Source of the DNA: Candidatus Sumerlaeia bacterium
GTDB lineage: Bacteria; Sumerlaeota; Sumerlaeia; SLMS01; JAHLLQ01
Reading direction: 5' to 3'
DNA: 64,000 nucleotides
Assembly (NCBI GenBank): GCA_019634695.1
Contig: JAHCAW010000002.1
Span: 1-64,000 of the forward strand
The translations under genes and the position numbers were made by a program. This document shows, one piece after another, positions 1 through 7,908 of the stretch; position 1 is the first letter of the stretch; each line of letters opens with the position of its first letter. The notes under the pieces are model-generated. The model made no database searches. It was not told the DNA's origin and was given only the letters and a program-made list of their open reading frames with translations.

Positions 1-986
1 CCCACCAACTCCTCGCCTTCGCCCGCAAGCAGACCGTCCTTCCCAAGGTGCTCAACCTCAACGACTCCATCGAGAGCATGCTCAAGATGCTCCGCCGCCT
101 GATCGGCGAGGACATCGACCTGCTCTGGAAGCCCGCCGAAGCTCTCTGGAACGTGCGCATCGATCCCACGCAGGTGGACCAGATCCTGGCCAATCTGTGC
201 GTCAACGCTCGCGACGCCATCGCCGGCGTCGGCAACGTCACGATCGAAACCTCCAACTTCTCGTGCGACGAGGAGTGGTGCTCAGGCCACACCGACGCCA
301 TCCCCGGCGACTACGTGGTGCTGGCCGTCACCGACAATGGCTGCGGCATGGACCGCGAAACCCTGTCGCGCATCTTCGAACCCTTCTTCACCACCAAGGA
401 ACTCGGCCAGGGCACCGGCCTCGGCCTGCCGACTGTCTACGGAATCGTCCGCCAGAACTCGGGGTTCATCACAGTGTACAGCGAACCCGGCAGCGGCGCA
501 ACGTTCCGCGTGTTTCTGCCCCGCCACGATGCCCCGGTCTCGGATGCGGGAACCGGCGTCGCCGTCACCGTCCACCCCACGGGCACCGAGACGATTCTGC
601 TCGTCGAGGACGAACCCGGCCTGCTTCAGCTCGGCGTCACCTTGCTCACGCGCCTCGGCTATGCCGTCCTGCCGGCCAGCTCGCCGCGTCGCGCTCTCGA
701 ACTGGTGCGGCGGCAGCAGGGGCCCATCGACCTGCTCGTCACCGATGTGGTCATGCCCGAGATGAACGGCTTGGAACTTTGGAAGAAGGTACTCTTGCAG
801 CGCCCCGGCCTGCGCGTCCTGTTCATGTCGGGCTACACCGCCGACGCCATCGCGCATCACGGCATCCTGCAGGAAGGCTACCACTTCCTGCAGAAGCCCT
901 TCACGTTGGGCTCACTCGCCGTCAAGACGCGCGAGACGCTCGATTCCCCCCCGACCTCTCCGCCGCCTCCCGTCGAACCGGGATGA
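1..986 (+). CDS. Hybrid sensor histidine kinase, C-terminal part (5' end outside window)
   Basis: The reading frame is already open at the left edge, so only the end of the protein is visible. It begins in the dimerisation/phosphoacceptor region ('LLAFARKQ', 'LRRLIGED') and continues into an HATPase domain with N box 'NARDAI', G1 'DNGCGMD', F box 'FEPFFTT' and G2 'GTGLGL'. After a short linker comes a receiver domain with the acidic pocket 'LVEDE', the phosphoacceptor region 'DLLVTDVVMPEMNG' and the conserved lysine in 'FLQKPF'. This order (kinase core, then C-terminal receiver) is typical of PAS-type hybrid kinases in which the receiver takes phosphate from the kinase. The input domain and signal cannot be seen. 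The stop codon overlaps the ATG of the next gene (ATGA), which suggests translational coupling to a membrane protein of unknown role. Confidence 0.93.
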   Translation, partial: HQLLAFARKQTVLPKVLNLNDSIESMLKMLRRLIGEDIDLLWKPAEALWNVRIDPTQVDQILANLCVNARDAIAGVGNVTIETSNFSCDEEWCSGHTDAIPGDYVVLAVTDNGCGMDRETLSRIFEPFFTTKELGQGTGLGLPTVYGIVRQNSGFITVYSEPGSGATFRVFLPRHDAPVSDAGTGVAVTVHPTGTETILLVEDEPGLLQLGVTLLTRLGYAVLPASSPRRALELVRRQQGPIDLLVTDVVMPEMNGLELWKKVLLQRPGLRVLFMSGYTADAIAHHGILQEGYHFLQKPFTLGSLAVKTRETLDSPPTSPPPPVEPG

Positions 987-2863
987 ACTCCGCACCCCCA
1001 TCCTTGATCCGAATGCCCCATCCTGCGCATCGAACAGCGGCCGTTGCCGCCTGGCTGAATCGGCCCGCAGTGCAGGTTGCCGCGTATCTGGTTGCCGCGC
1101 TGTTGCCATGGGTGCTGCTCGATCGCCAGGAGGTCGTGCGCTACTCGCCGGATCCGTCGCGCCTGTGGCCCACATGGACCATCGCCACGCTGCTGCATGC
1201 GGCGGTGCTGGGGCTGGTTCTTTGGCAGCAGCTTGGCCGGACACGGACCGACACGGCCGGACACGGACCGTCACGGACGCATGCGGGCGAAGGGCAAAGT
1301 CGTTGTCGCACAGGACGCGCGGCGCTGGGCGTTGGGGCGTTTGTGCTGCTTGTCGCGGCCCTGGCCCCGACAGTCGCGTCGCTGATGGAGGTGCTTTGGC
1401 TCGAGCCGATCGCCGCCGTGCGCGCCGACATGATCCCGCTCGTTCAGTCGGCCCTTCGGGACTTCTGGACGCTGCATCAGAGCCCTTACCACGCGCACGA
1501 GGTCGGGCACTGGTGGGTCGCGATGACGTTCATGCCGGGCCTGTGGTTGCCGTACTCGATCCCGTTCCTTGCCGGCGTGGACATCCGCACATGGAGCCTC
1601 TTCGGGGTCGTCGGCGCCTGCCTGTTGCTGGTGGCCGGCGGGACGGCCAACGCCGTGCACGCCCGTGATCGTGCCACGCGGATCGCCTGTGCCGCGACGT
1701 TGCTCGCGCCCGCGTTCCTCCTCTTCGGGGAAACCTTCCGATTCATGATGGACTACCTGCATCTGGGCGGCTACTGGCTGGCGCTCGTGCTGTGGGGCCT
1801 TGCGCTGCGCAAGGGCTCGCACCGCCTCGCCGGCGTGCTGTTCGCCCTGTGCGTCCTGTCACGTCCGTACATGGTGATCGCCGTTCCCTTCTACGCCGCA
1901 TGGTCGTGGAACACATGGCGCCGCGACCGCATGGCTGTTCTGCATACCTGGGTGGCGATGCTCGCAACCGGCTCGCTGGTCGGCCTGCCGTTCCTGCTGC
2001 ACGATCCGCGTCAGTTCATCGCCGGCGTGCTGGTTGGCTACGACCAGATGCTCGGCTACCACATCGAGGTCGAACGCTGGCGCACGCATGGCTTTGGTCT
2101 GACGGGCCTGCTCTTCGAATGCGGTTGGTTCGACTGGAAGCTGCGTTTCGCGCTCCTGTCGGTCGGCGTGCTCCTTGTCCTGACGGCGCGTCGCCTGCAC
2201 GACGCATGCGCGCTGCTGCTCGTCGTTGCCGCCGCGCTCTTCCTGTTCCTCGGGTTCGCGATCATTCCGTGGTTCTATGTCTTCGTCTCGCCGCTGCTGC
2301 TGATGGCACTGGCAGCACCCACGTTCGGCGACGATCGCGACCAGCTCGACACCTGTCGCAGCCCGATCCGTCGGCGGCTTGTGGGGGCAACCGCTGCGGG
2401 ACTCGGCCTGCTGCTCGCGCTCTTCGTCGGCTTTCCGTTCCTTTCCCCGCCGGACTCCGTCGCCGACGCCAGACACCTTCGACAGGGCTTCGACGCCCAC
2501 GGCTGGGTCGTCAACGACGGCCAAACCCGTCATCTCATCACCGCACCGGACGCCTATTTCGCGCTGCCCGTGGAGGACATCACGCACCGATGGCTCGTGC
2601 TGGACTTCGACTGCACCGCATCCCCGCCGCCCGACGCCTTCGTCGACGTCTACGTGAACACCGAATTCATCGGCAGCCATCCGCTGACCGGCCCCGGCGC
2701 CCTCCGGGTGCGCCTGGCCGTGCCGCGCCAGAATCTCTTCCGCGGCGCCAACGCAGTGCGTCTGCGCCTGCGACAAGGCACCATCACCGGCGACGCCGAC
2801 CTGCCCGGCCGCCTCGGCCTCTCCCTCACGCGCGCCGCCTGGGAGCCCTTCAGTCTGCTGTGA
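983..2863 (+). CDS. Multi-pass membrane protein, possible lipid-linked-sugar glycosyltransferase
   Basis: A 626-residue protein starting at the ATG that overlaps the upstream kinase stop by four bases. Residues from about 35 to 480 form many hydrophobic segments separated by short loops with conserved-looking Trp, Tyr and Arg ('LSRPYMVIAVPFYAAW'), as in the polyprenol-phosphate-dependent GT-C type glycosyltransferases (GT87/DUF2029-like). No diagnostic catalytic motif could be assigned, so the family call is inference. The last ~140 residues are soluble and beta-rich ('DVYVNTEFIGSHPL', 'GANAVRLRLRQG'), resembling a jelly-roll added at the C terminus. A GC-rich direct repeat (see 1237-1279) adds an Arg/Thr/Gly-rich loop between two hydrophobic stretches near residue 90. 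Confidence 0.6.
   Translation: MNSAPPSLIRMPHPAHRTAAVAAWLNRPAVQVAAYLVAALLPWVLLDRQEVVRYSPDPSRLWPTWTIATLLHAAVLGLVLWQQLGRTRTDTAGHGPSRTHAGEGQSRCRTGRAALGVGAFVLLVAALAPTVASLMEVLWLEPIAAVRADMIPLVQSALRDFWTLHQSPYHAHEVGHWWVAMTFMPGLWLPYSIPFLAGVDIRTWSLFGVVGACLLLVAGGTANAVHARDRATRIACAATLLAPAFLLFGETFRFMMDYLHLGGYWLALVLWGLALRKGSHRLAGVLFALCVLSRPYMVIAVPFYAAWSWNTWRRDRMAVLHTWVAMLATGSLVGLPFLLHDPRQFIAGVLVGYDQMLGYHIEVERWRTHGFGLTGLLFECGWFDWKLRFALLSVGVLLVLTARRLHDACALLLVVAAALFLFLGFAIIPWFYVFVSPLLLMALAAPTFGDDRDQLDTCRSPIRRRLVGATAAGLGLLLALFVGFPFLSPPDSVADARHLRQGFDAHGWVVNDGQTRHLITAPDAYFALPVEDITHRWLVLDFDCTASPPPDAFVDVYVNTEFIGSHPLTGPGALRVRLAVPRQNLFRGANAVRLRLRQGTITGDADLPGRLGLSLTRAAWEPFSLL
1237..1279. repeat. In-frame direct repeat of a CCGGACACGGACCG unit inside a membrane-protein gene
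   Basis: The 14-base unit CCGGACACGGACCG occurs at 1237-1250 and again at 1257-1270, followed by a diverged copy. It codes for a polar Arg/Thr/Gly/His loop between hydrophobic segments. The same ACGGACACGGAC vocabulary makes the arms of the hairpin after ndk (17119-17159), so it looks like a genome-wide repeat word that has also entered a coding sequence. Confidence 0.6.
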
Positions 2864-2888
2864 GCGTCGCGGATGCTCCCGATTGCTC

Positions 2889-2916
2889 TTGCAAGGCGGC
2901 GCCGCGGTGGTAGCCT
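2889..2916 (+). promoter_or_regulatory. Possible sigma-70-like promoter of the tmRNA gene
   Basis: TTGCAA at 2889-2894 and TAGCCT at 2911-2916 are separated by 16 bases, about 40 bases before the mature tmRNA 5' end. Both boxes deviate from consensus, and the sequence is otherwise GC-rich, so this is a weak prediction. Confidence 0.3.
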
Positions 2917-2954
2917 CCGAGGCCCCTGCCACGCGCAGGGCGAACGCACTCCGT

Positions 2955-3356
2955 GGGGCCGCCGGGTTTCGACGGGGGTTGACTGACGGAAAGGTGATAC
3001 GGGTCGAGGATGGCCGTTGGCCTCGTAAATCAACCGGCCAAACCAACAAATGTCGCCAACGTGGTGGACATCAATGACGGAGTGGCTCTCGCAGCCTAAT
3101 CTTCGTCGGGGCTAGTCGCCGGCCTGGCAACAGAAGAGGCGTTCCCGTTCTCCTCCCGGGTTAAGAGGAGAGCTTGACAGCCGGACAGACGGCGGACAGT
3201 CCGGAGAGACGGACAACCAGACGCTCCGGAGAGACGGGGTGACGATCGGGAAAGCCCGATAGCCCTGCCGGTGGGGTCCCCATGCCGGCTACACCCGTGA
3301 ACGAACTTTTCCCGATGGACCTTCGGACGGGGGTTCAACTCCCCCCGGCTCCACCA
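2955..3356 (+). ncRNA. ssrA: Transfer-messenger RNA (tmRNA), one-piece
   Basis: Both ends form the tRNA-like domain. The 5' GGGGCCG pairs with CGGCTCC just before the encoded ACCA end, and the T-arm GGGGGTTCAACTCCCCC is present. The tag reading frame follows the usual 'GTC' context, with resume codon GCC at 3055, and reads ANVVDINDGVALAA then TAA at 3097-3099. The ALAA end is the protease-recognition signature of SsrA tags. The intervening ~220 bases, rich in GGACAGACGG-type words, would hold the pseudoknots. tmRNA with SmpB rescues ribosomes stalled on broken mRNA and marks the product for proteolysis. The 402-base length is within the normal range. The 3' end abuts a palindromic repeat, and ssrA 3' ends are common integration sites. 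Confidence 0.95.
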
Positions 3357-3362
3357 GCCTTC

Positions 3363-3383
3363 GCGTTTCGCGATGCGAAACGC
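3363..3383. repeat. Palindromic repeat, copy 1 (GCGTTTCGC core)
   Basis: A near-perfect 21-base palindrome, GCGTTTCGC-GAT-GCGAAACGC, starts seven bases after the tmRNA CCA end. An identical copy lies at 3525-3545, and a half copy (GCGAAACGCGAAGGCTG) begins near 3430. The flanking words CTTCGGCTGG and CGAAGGCTGG are inverted relative to each other, as in a REP-like family. Confidence 0.75.
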
Positions 3384-3524
3384 TTCGGCTGGCAGGCCAG
3401 CTTTCTGGAGTTCGTGTGGACCTTGTTGCGCGAAACGCGAAGGCTGCCCGCCGAAGCTGGCTTGGCCGAGCGGAGCGAGGGGAAGGCAGCGCAGGAGGGC
3501 GTTGACGTCGGCTGCTGGACTTGC

Positions 3525-3545
3525 GCGTTTCGCGATGCGAAACGC
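3525..3545. repeat. Palindromic repeat, copy 2 (GCGTTTCGC core)
   Basis: Identical to the 21-base palindrome at 3363-3383. It lies about 100 bases before a GIY-YIG nuclease remnant. The 140 bases between the copies hold no convincing gene. Confidence 0.75.
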
Positions 3546-3646
3546 GAAGGCTGGACGGGGCTTCCGCAAGAATCTGCATACTGCCAGCGTGCACCGGCGA
3601 CCTGATTGGCTGAGTCCGCGCGGGTTGTTCGAAAGGTCACTCGCAC

Positions 3647-3931
3647 GTGTACATCGTCTACCTCTTGCGCAGTCTCGCCGATCCGGCCCGAAAGTATACG
3701 GGCTTCACAACCGACTTGCCGGCACGGCTGATCAAGCACAACGAGGGAGGCAGCCCGCACACCGCGAAGCATCGCCCGTGGTGACTGGTTGCCTACTTCG
3801 CTTTCGAAAGCGAAGCGACCGCCATTGCGTTCGAGAGGTACCTCAAGTCGGGTTCCGGTCGCGCATTTGCCGAGAAGCGATTCTGGCGCAATGACGCCAC
3901 GCAGGCCGAGACAGATCAGCCCAGTCGCTGA
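3647..3931 (+). pseudogene. GIY-YIG endonuclease (UPF0213/YhbQ-like) interrupted by an in-frame TGA
   Basis: From GTG at 3647, preceded by GAAAGGT, the frame reads 'VYIVYLLRSLADPARKYTGFTTDL', with 'YIVYLL' and 'YTGFT' matching the GIY-YIG core of small UvrC-like nucleases. It continues 'RLIKHNEGGSPHTAKHRPW', then TGA at 3782-3784. The same frame resumes with 'LVAYFAFESEATAIAFERYLKSGSGRAFA', the conserved helix and C terminus of this ~95-residue family. The family has a residue, usually basic, exactly at the stop position, so one substitution (for example CGA to TGA) explains the break. TGA is used as a stop elsewhere in this window, so recoding is unlikely. The remnant lies beside palindromic repeats just after ssrA. 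Confidence 0.8.
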
Positions 3932-4032
3932 AGCCCGTCGCTTCAACCTGCCTCAGGCGCAGCTTCCTCCATCAGCATGGGGCTGATTCACTCAGCGAAG
4001 TCCGCCGCCCCTTCGCCCCTCTCCACCCCACG

Positions 4033-5988
4033 TCAGTACTCCGTCGCTTGCAGGATCACCAAGTGGTCGCTGCCGACCATGTCCAGGTACCCCTCATAGT
4101 GTCCGAGCGTGCTCTCGATGCGGATGCCTATGGAGGGGATGTTGTATGGACCGAAGGTGAAGGCTCCGCTGCGGTCGGTGGTGAACTCGATGCGTCGCAG
4201 GCCCGGAAACGGCGCAACCAGATACGCCGTGACTCCTGCCGCCGGTGTGCCGCGCGGTGTCATGACACGCACTTGGGCCCGATCGGTGATGCCAGTTGGC
4301 GCCAGCAGGCGCACGACCTGATCCTCGCCGAACTCGTCGAAGTGTGCGATTTCGGATTCGGCCATCACGAAGTCCGACACCTGCGCGAGCGCTTTCCAAG
4401 TACCGGGTGCAGGCAGTTCGATCTCCACGAAGCCGGGCGGGAGGTAGTACTCGGCGTTGCCGGTGAAGGGCGCGAACTCGCCCGTCTCGTTGTCGAGGCG
4501 CAGCAGGGTGACGTAGGGAATCTCGCGATCGCGCGACTCCGTGCCGAGCAGTTGCATCCAGTACATTCCGGGGATTTCCCACTCGAGGACGGTGGGGTCG
4601 TCGGCGAGTCCATCGAAGTCGCGTGTGGCGGAATGGCTCCAGCGCGGGGTGTCCTGCTCGTCGTAGGCCTCGAGGTAGAGGACGAGTTCCTGATCGGCGG
4701 CCACGCGTGGGAAGACGAAGCGTCCGTCGGCATCGGTTTCGGTTTCGTGCCGTTCGGCCAGCCATGAGGCGACGAGCCGTGCGCCGGGAACGGGGCGACC
4801 GGTTTCCTCGAGCTGCACCCGCCCCTCGAGACGCACCCAGCGACGGACCTCGGGGAACAGCTCCTCGCGCGAGAAACGCACCCGGGTGATCGTGCCGAAC
4901 GGGATCGCGATCTCGCGCTGCGGCACCAGGGCGGTGGTTGCCCCGCGCGCCACCAAGGTCGCCGATTGCAGCACAGGCATCGGCGCGAACCGGCGCGCAC
5001 CCGACCGGGTGACGAACACGTTGCCGTGGCCGGTGGCGAAACGCCCGACGTCGGTGTGCATCACGTCCAGCACGCTGAGCACGAACGCCGAATGATCGAG
5101 CCACTGCGGGGCGGGCGTCGCCGTCGCCAAGCCGATCGCGATCGGGAAGCCCTCGTGTCCCGGCGGGTAGTCGATCTCGATCTCCAGACCGGTGGGGGGC
5201 AGCAGGCGCACGTCAAGCCGCAGGTCCTCGCGCGGACGCAACGTCGCGGGGAAGGCGACCTCCTCGATGTGGACTCGCCCATCCGAGTCCCACACGAAGA
5301 GCTTCGGCGCGCGATCGGCGACGAACCAACTCGTCTGGAAGTTCGCGTCGCGATCCACCGGCACCGTTGCCCAATGGGTCGGTGTCGGCTTCAGGGGGAT
5401 GCCCCACGGGGCATCCTCGTCGGGCGCACGGCGAAGCTCGGAGTGTGTGATGCGACGGAAGCGATCCCCGGGCAGCTCCAGATCTCCCTCCCCCAGCCGC
5501 ACCGACGCGAGCGGGGCGGGGCGATTGGCGTCGTCGTGGATTCTGCCAACGAGGCGGATTGGCTCGGGCAGGCGCAGGCGTGCCGTGCGGGGCGGCGCGG
5601 TGAACGTCGCGAGTGCCAGCGACGTGGCGAGGTCGTGGAAATGCACGGTGGCGTTGGCGAAGAAATCCGGTGGGAGCGGCTTGCCGTGCAGGAGCACCTC
5701 GCGCCCATCGGTCCCGGCGGCGGCCACGCGGGCCACAACATCGGTGACCGGTTCGCCGCTACGCCGCCAGACAACTTCATAGTGCTCGACGATTGCCGGC
5801 GTCAGTGGTGGCCCCGGCGTGGCGGCAGGCGGCGTCGGCGTGGGAGAGGCAGCCGGCATCGTCGCCGGGTCGGACACCGATGAGAGCGGGGGAGCAGGCG
5901 GCGGCGCGGCGACAGGATCGCACAGCACGAGCCATGCAATCAGGCCCGCCGCCACCAGAGCGCAAAGTGCGGAGAGCGCGCGCTTCAT
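4033..5988 (-). CDS. Exported protein with carboxypeptidase-regulatory-like domain
   Basis: The chosen start at 5988 gives 651 residues beginning 'MKRALSALCALVAAGLIAWLVL', a clear signal or N-terminal membrane segment; an upstream start would add about 40 residues with no such signal. A Pro/Ala-rich linker follows (residues ~30-65), then beta-rich modules. Around residues 400-470 is a CarboxypepD-regulatory-like Ig fold ('VRLEGRVQLEETGRPVPGA', 'TETDADGRFVFPRV'), and a second similar module is seen near the end ('MTPRGTPAAGVTAYLV', 'TTDRSGAFTFG'). Such modules usually mediate adhesion or protein contact in the periplasm or at the surface. The gene overlaps the upstream SUMF1-type gene by four bases (ATGA), so the two are probably co-translated. 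No enzyme motif was found. Confidence 0.75.
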   Translation of the reverse strand: MKRALSALCALVAAGLIAWLVLCDPVAAPPPAPPLSSVSDPATMPAASPTPTPPAATPGPPLTPAIVEHYEVVWRRSGEPVTDVVARVAAAGTDGREVLLHGKPLPPDFFANATVHFHDLATSLALATFTAPPRTARLRLPEPIRLVGRIHDDANRPAPLASVRLGEGDLELPGDRFRRITHSELRRAPDEDAPWGIPLKPTPTHWATVPVDRDANFQTSWFVADRAPKLFVWDSDGRVHIEEVAFPATLRPREDLRLDVRLLPPTGLEIEIDYPPGHEGFPIAIGLATATPAPQWLDHSAFVLSVLDVMHTDVGRFATGHGNVFVTRSGARRFAPMPVLQSATLVARGATTALVPQREIAIPFGTITRVRFSREELFPEVRRWVRLEGRVQLEETGRPVPGARLVASWLAERHETETDADGRFVFPRVAADQELVLYLEAYDEQDTPRWSHSATRDFDGLADDPTVLEWEIPGMYWMQLLGTESRDREIPYVTLLRLDNETGEFAPFTGNAEYYLPPGFVEIELPAPGTWKALAQVSDFVMAESEIAHFDEFGEDQVVRLLAPTGITDRAQVRVMTPRGTPAAGVTAYLVAPFPGLRRIEFTTDRSGAFTFGPYNIPSIGIRIESTLGHYEGYLDMVGSDHLVILQATEY

Positions 5989-6917
5989 GGCGTCTCCACC
6001 TCGCCGGTTGACTGTGGCGGCGTCAGCGGGCGCGGACGATACCAGCGGCTGGGCGACTCTTCGCGCACCACGCGGAAGCCGATCGTATCGTAGGCCCCCC
6101 ACCACCAAGTGTTATTGCGATAGCCCGGCCGGCAATACTCGGGGCCATCCGTGAAGCTGCCGCCGCGGATGCCGGGGGTCCAACACGTCGGGCTCCAGAG
6201 CACGGGATCGCGCTCGGGCGCACGCTGGAAGAAGCTGTCGTCCGTGCAGTCCATGACGAACTCCCACACGTTGCCCATCATGTCGTGCAGGCCCCAAGCG
6301 TTGGCGGGGTAGCTGCCGACGGCCGCGGATCGGCCGGTAAGGTGCGTGGCCTCGCGCCAATGCAGACGGTCGCCGCTCCATTCGTTGCCCCAATGCCAGG
6401 CGGTGCTGGTGCCTGCACGCGCGGCGAACTCCCACTCCGCTTCGGTGGGGAGGCGGTAGCGGCTGCCCGTTTCCTCCGACAGCCACTGGCAGTAGGCGAG
6501 CGCGCCGCGCCACGTGACTGCCACGACGGGCCGGTCGGCAGCGCCCTCGCGCGGCACGAAGCGCCCGCGATGCTGGACGATCAGGCAGACCTGACTCTCC
6601 TCAATCAGCAGCCACGGCACGCCGTGGTCGATTCGGTTGCCGCGTGCGTTGAGGAACTCGCAGAACTGTGCATTCGTGACCTCGAAACGACCGATCGCAA
6701 ACGGCGAGACTTCAACCTCACGCTGAACCTGATTGGGGGCGAACCCCACTTCACCGGCGTCTGCCCCCAAGAGAAACGAGCCCCCCGGCAGGACTGCCAG
6801 AGCCGGCGCCGTACGCCCCGAATCGTCCTGAAAGGGCTGCTCCACGAAGACGACTTCTGCAAGGAGGGCGCTGGCCGCAAGGCTGCACACCAGCAAGAGC
6901 AGAGGGCAGGGACGCAT
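5985..6917 (-). CDS. Exported SUMF1/formylglycine-generating-enzyme-family protein
   Basis: The 310-residue form starts at 6917 with 'MRPCPLLLLVCSLAASALLAE', a signal peptide; the in-frame extension upstream lacks one. The FGE-sulfatase fold follows: 'FAIGRFEVTNAQFCEFL', 'PVVAVTWRGALAYCQWLSE', 'YRLPTEAEWEFAARAG', 'GLHDMMGNVWEFVMD' and the C-terminal 'IGFRVVRE'. In characterised members this fold generates formylglycine in sulfatases, but most exported relatives bind ligands or have other roles. No sulfatase gene is in the window, so the substrate is unknown. It is translationally coupled to the carboxypeptidase-regulatory-like protein downstream. A hairpin separates it from the EEP gene upstream. 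Confidence 0.85.
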   Translation of the reverse strand: MRPCPLLLLVCSLAASALLAEVVFVEQPFQDDSGRTAPALAVLPGGSFLLGADAGEVGFAPNQVQREVEVSPFAIGRFEVTNAQFCEFLNARGNRIDHGVPWLLIEESQVCLIVQHRGRFVPREGAADRPVVAVTWRGALAYCQWLSEETGSRYRLPTEAEWEFAARAGTSTAWHWGNEWSGDRLHWREATHLTGRSAAVGSYPANAWGLHDMMGNVWEFVMDCTDDSFFQRAPERDPVLWSPTCWTPGIRGGSFTDGPEYCRPGYRNNTWWWGAYDTIGFRVVREESPSRWYRPRPLTPPQSTGEVETP

Positions 6918-6943
6918 CGTTGAACCGTTTGGAGAAAGAGTTT

Positions 6944-6976
6944 CCGGCGGTGTCCCGAGAGTCGGAACACCGCCGG
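6944..6976 (-). terminator. Hairpin terminator after the EEP-family gene
   Basis: CCGGCGGTGT at 6944-6953 pairs perfectly with ACACCGCCGG at 6967-6976 (13-base loop). Read on the minus strand, the stem is followed by AAACTCTTTCTCC, a poor but pyrimidine-rich tail. It sits between the stop of the EEP gene and the start of the SUMF1-type gene. Confidence 0.55.
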
Positions 6977-7005
6977 ATTGGGGAAAGCGCTCGAAGGGAT
7001 ACGTC

Positions 7006-7794
7006 TCAGTAGACGTAGCAGAAGATCGGCGCGTGGTCCGAAACGTTGTTGCGCCAGTAGCACACATCGCTCAGCGAGCCGCGATTCGCATTCGTCACCG
7101 TCGTGAGCGACGAGTCCCAGGCGAAGTGGTCGTAGCGGCTGGCCCAGGCGCAGCTCGAGTTGATCGTGGTGGCGACGTCGGGCTGGATCGAGCTGCAACC
7201 GGTGTTCTTCAGGTTGTTGAAGTACGACGAGGTTGCCACGCGGTTGAAGTCGCCGCCGATGATGACGCTGTTGACGCTGTTGCGGCCCTTGTAGTGATTG
7301 TAGACATGGTGCAGGTTCTGGATCTCGTTGGCGTTGGGGGTGGCGTCGAAGGCGGCGTGGTAGTTGACCAGCCAGACCCACTTGGCGCCGGTCCAGAAGC
7401 GCAGGCCGCTGGGCGGACGGTCGAAACCCGAACCCGTGTAGTCGATCATGCTGCCGGTCGTCGAGACGTTGTAGACGAAGCCATAGGCCTCCTTGTAGGT
7501 GCTCGGGCCCTTCAGCGCCGAGACCTGCGACGAGTAGCCGTTGGGGCGGACGTTGGCGACCTCGCTGGTGACCATCACCTCCTGCAGCAGGGTGACGTTG
7601 TTCATGGCGCAGCGGTTGCGGATCTGGATCTTCTTGTTGGCCTGGTCGGCGCCGGCCGGGTGGTTGTGTCCCAAGCGCAGGCAGTTCAGCGAGCCGACAT
7701 AGATGGCGGCTTGCGGGATAGAAGGGGCGGCCAAGGCCAGCGCCAAGGCCATGACGACGGGCACGAAGAAACGGCGAAAGACAGGGGAGGTCAT
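7006..7794 (-). CDS. Secreted endonuclease/exonuclease/phosphatase-family protein
   Basis: A 262-residue protein whose start at 7794 is preceded on its strand by AAGGAAGGAG. The N terminus ('VMALALALAAPSIPQAA') is a signal peptide. EEP-superfamily motifs appear in order: 'GSLNCLRLGH' near the mature N terminus, 'TLLQEVM' (metal-binding Glu), 'VNYHAAFD' (catalytic His region), 'IIGGDFNRV' (catalytic Asp/Asn) and 'SDHAPIFCYV' at the end (Asp/His pair). The superfamily cleaves phosphodiester or phosphomonoester bonds with Mg2+. Secreted members include extracellular DNases and sphingomyelinase-like enzymes; the substrate cannot be set from sequence. A hairpin follows the gene, so it is likely its own transcription unit. 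Confidence 0.82.
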   Translation of the reverse strand: MTSPVFRRFFVPVVMALALALAAPSIPQAAIYVGSLNCLRLGHNHPAGADQANKKIQIRNRCAMNNVTLLQEVMVTSEVANVRPNGYSSQVSALKGPSTYKEAYGFVYNVSTTGSMIDYTGSGFDRPPSGLRFWTGAKWVWLVNYHAAFDATPNANEIQNLHHVYNHYKGRNSVNSVIIGGDFNRVATSSYFNNLKNTGCSSIQPDVATTINSSCAWASRYDHFAWDSSLTTVTNANRGSLSDVCYWRNNVSDHAPIFCYVY

Positions 7795-7908
7795 CGGGAC
7801 TCCTTCCTTCGGGGGCGTTTACAACCGCTTTCGCTGGTTGACGACGCACGCAACCAGAAGTCCCTGCCAGAGTAAAGCGAGAAGTCGATGTGGAGGGCGT
7901 TTGCCCGG

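Noticed and set aside
3782..3784. TGA recoding as a sense codon in the GIY-YIG gene
   Set aside because: TGA ends many genes here, including several ATGA and GTGA overlaps, so it is a normal stop. A pseudogene is the simpler reading.
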